This document shows, piece by piece, positions 62,394-64,000 of a stretch of 64,000 bases of DNA; the stretch's first letter is position 1; each line of letters opens with the position of its first letter. Made by a program: the position numbers and the translations under genes. The notes beneath the pieces are model-generated. The model had not been told where the DNA came from. It worked only from the letters and a program-made list of their open reading frames with translations, and made no database searches. The stretch is taken from positions 6,138,001 to 6,202,000 of the forward strand of contig CAWAHF010000004.1 in NCBI GenBank assembly GCA_963781805.1. Direction: 5' to 3'. This DNA comes from JAFGPL01 sp963781805 (lineage in GTDB: Bacteria > Bacteroidota > Bacteroidia > Bacteroidales > UBA10428).

Positions 62394-63644
62394 TTGTCAT
62401 CCTTTAAAGTCAATACCTTGAATATTACAGGTAAATTTTCAGTAAGTGATTACGATTACAGCCTTCCCGGGAAAAGGATTGCCAACTATCCACTTGCAAG
62501 GAGAGACTTTTCTAAGTTGTTGATATATAGCAATACAATTGGCATAAAGCAAGATATCTTTTTAAATATTGCAACGTATGTACCCTCCGACAGTTTGCTG
62601 GTTTTCAACAATACCAAGGTCATATTTGCTCGTTTGAATTTCAAAAAAATAACAGGTGCCCTTATCGAAGTTTTTTGCCTGAATCCTGTGTTACCTTCCG
62701 ATTATGCACTTGTGTTTCAAACAAAAGAAAGTTGTATTTGGCAATGCCTGATAGGCAATGTAAAGAGATGGAAATCCGAATCCATCTCCCGGCAAATCAT
62801 AATAGAAGGAGAAGAGGTAGAGCTTTTTGCTACCAGAAAGGACAAAGTATCGGAAGATGGTGTCTGGAACGTACAATTTAGCTGGACTAACAAAAAATTT
62901 ACTTTTGCCGAAATTCTGGAAACTGCTGGAAAAATTCCCATTCCTCCCTATTTAAAACGAGAATCAGAAGTGTCAGACAAACTAAACTATCAGACAATTT
63001 ATTCAAAAATTAAAGGTTCTGTAGCCGCACCTACTGCCGGACTTCATTTCACTGACGAGGTTTTTCAATCGCTGAAAAGACACCATTTACACCTTGCGGA
63101 GGTTACACTGCATGTTGGCGCCGGTACGTTTCAAACAGTAAAAGAGAACGATATCAGGGAACACGCAATGCACCGGGAAACAATTATCATTACCGGCAAC
63201 GTAATTGATCAATTATTGAAATATCACGGAAAAATTATTGCGGTTGGCACCACCAGTGTCAGAACACTGGAAAGTATTTATTGGTTTGGTAATAAGCTTA
63301 TCCGCGGAAATTTTGAAGATGATAAGGTTCCCGAAATCAGTCAGTGGGAATGTTACGAATATGAAGAAAAAATTGACCCTGAAAAATCGTTAACCTTTGT
63401 AAGTGAATATATGAAACAAAAAGGATTAGATGAATTGCTGCTATCAACGCGGATGATGATCCTGCCTGGTTATAAATTCAGAATAATCAACGGAATGATA
63501 ACAAATTTTCATCAGCCTAAAAGTACCTTATTAATGCTAATTGCAGCATTTCTAGGCGATTCATGGAAAGATATCTACGCTTATGCCCTGCAGAACGATT
63601 TCAGATTTTTAAGCTACGGAGATAGCTGTTTATTTTTGCCTTGA
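62394..63644 (+). CDS. queA: QueA-like S-adenosylmethionine:tRNA ribosyltransferase-isomerase
   Basis: 416 aa. QueA family: DYDYSLPGKRIANYPLARRD near 19, NNTKVIFARL near 76, VAAPTAGLHFTDEV near 208, VTLHVGAGTFQTVK near 235, and TTSVRTLES, ITNFHQPKSTLLMLIAAF. It transfers the ribosyl moiety of SAM to preQ1-modified tRNA in queuosine synthesis. The sequence is of the longer QueA-like subfamily common in Bacteroidota beside a canonical QueA. No ATG exists near the start; a TTG at 62394 or 62418 (MNITGKFSVSDYDYSL) is used. Divergent from the Smr gene with 36-60 bp between. Confidence 0.87.
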   Translation: MSSFKVNTLNITGKFSVSDYDYSLPGKRIANYPLARRDFSKLLIYSNTIGIKQDIFLNIATYVPSDSLLVFNNTKVIFARLNFKKITGALIEVFCLNPVLPSDYALVFQTKESCIWQCLIGNVKRWKSESISRQIIIEGEEVELFATRKDKVSEDGVWNVQFSWTNKKFTFAEILETAGKIPIPPYLKRESEVSDKLNYQTIYSKIKGSVAAPTAGLHFTDEVFQSLKRHHLHLAEVTLHVGAGTFQTVKENDIREHAMHRETIIITGNVIDQLLKYHGKIIAVGTTSVRTLESIYWFGNKLIRGNFEDDKVPEISQWECYEYEEKIDPEKSLTFVSEYMKQKGLDELLLSTRMMILPGYKFRIINGMITNFHQPKSTLLMLIAAFLGDSWKDIYAYALQNDFRFLSYGDSCLFLP

Positions 63645-63649
63645 AACCA

Positions 63650-64000
63650 TTACAATACTTTTTTTAGCAATTCAACAAATCCCATGATATCTTCCTCTGT
63701 GGTGTCAAAGGAGGTCATCCATCTGACTTCAGATTTTTCATCGTTCCACATATAAAAAAAGTACTCTTGTTTTAATTTTTGAATAACCTCAGCCGGCACT
63801 ATGGCAAATACTCCGTTCGATTCGACCTTTTGTGTTACTTTAATATTTTTGATTTTAGAAACCTCATCGAAGAGCATTCTGGCCATTCGGTTGGAATGAG
63901 CAGCATTTTTTTTCCATAAATCATCGGTAAGATATGCTTCAAACTGGGCTGATACAAATCTCATTTTCGATGCAAGTTGCATCCCTTGTTTTCGCAAGTA
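63650..64000 (-). CDS. ltaE: Low-specificity threonine aldolase-like, C-terminal part (partial)
   Basis: At least 115 C-terminal residues. The frame stays open to the right edge of the window. The sequence LASKMRFVSAQFEAYLTDDL, then HSNRMARMLFDE, VFAIVP and VRWMTSFDTTEEDIMGFV matches the small domain of PLP-dependent beta-eliminating lyases/threonine aldolases (fold type I). The PLP lysine lies outside the window. Convergent with the QueA gene, 5 bp apart. Confidence 0.8.
   Translation of the reverse strand, partial: YLRKQGMQLASKMRFVSAQFEAYLTDDLWKKNAAHSNRMARMLFDEVSKIKNIKVTQKVESNGVFAIVPAEVIQKLKQEYFFYMWNDEKSEVRWMTSFDTTEEDIMGFVELLKKVL

Overview
The window looks like a Bacteroidota chromosome, probably Bacteroidales/Marinilabiliales-like. 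The basis is AT-rich DNA, the near absence of Shine-Dalgarno sequences, Por-type (type IX) secretion C-terminal sorting domains, a DUF5916 protein, a bTHX ribosomal protein and a ResB-CcsA fusion. It splits into an accessory island (1 to about 28.5 kb) and a backbone (28.5-64 kb); a tRNA-Lys gene whose 3' end faces the island marks the junction.

The island reads as a chromosomal integron. Every gene from 1 to 26.65 kb lies on the minus strand. The genes are separated by eleven imperfect palindromes of about 130 bp (two of them split by introns), plus one compact 70-bp palindrome at the right end. Each interval between neighbouring palindromes starts with GTTnnnnnn and ends with the matching complement nnnnnnAAC, and this tag differs from interval to interval. 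That is the expected signature of integron cassettes, where the first bases of a cassette pair with the R'' box of its own attC. Mismatches in the palindrome arms are mostly G-T wobbles on the strand opposite to gene sense, as expected if the attC bottom strand is what must fold. The right end carries only the last 63 codons of a tyrosine recombinase. Two nearly identical 2223-bp group II introns sit at the same position of two attC R boxes. Cargo from the integrase end leftward: a HARE-HTH/nuclease-like gene; an apparently gene-less cassette; a 1628-aa nuclease-helicase with 13 helicase-associated repeats; VOC and SRPBCC proteins; membrane proteins; a Cys-rich Tat-like protein; a HigBA toxin-antitoxin; a five-gene operon; an IS91-type transposase with a small zinc protein; an outer-membrane-like protein; and an unknown gene cut by the window edge.

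The most striking cargo is the operon at 12211-5859. It encodes a membrane-anchored periplasmic-binding-fold protein, a B12-type radical SAM enzyme, an EmrE-like transporter, a GajA-like OLD nuclease and a short GajB-like UvrD helicase, with ATGA overlaps at three of the four junctions. It resembles a Gabija anti-phage module physically coupled to a sensing/synthesis/transport module. Both large defence-like cassettes share the same outer ends and an internal pair of about 65-bp stem-loops (called R2 here).

Backbone, left to right: a tRNA-Lys; a TPR protein; an IS3-family element; a plus-strand polysaccharide-degradation run (GH39, URO-D-like protein, GH29, GH9-BACON-CBM6 with a T9SS tail, T9SS protein); an exported PEP-synthase-like protein and a DUF5916 protein; tRNA-Gly and tRNA-Thr; an Ste24-type M48 protease; a lipoprotein; a cupin; a HEAT-like protein; a HAD phosphatase; DUF2905; bTHX; and a frameshifted BASS-transporter remnant. 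Then come a respiratory assembly cluster (heme O synthase, SCO, ResB-CcsA), a propeller-type sensor kinase, RNase P RNA, a DUF2027/Smr protein, a QueA paralogue and a threonine-aldolase-like gene cut by the window edge. Calls rest on motif recognition by eye; no database search was run.
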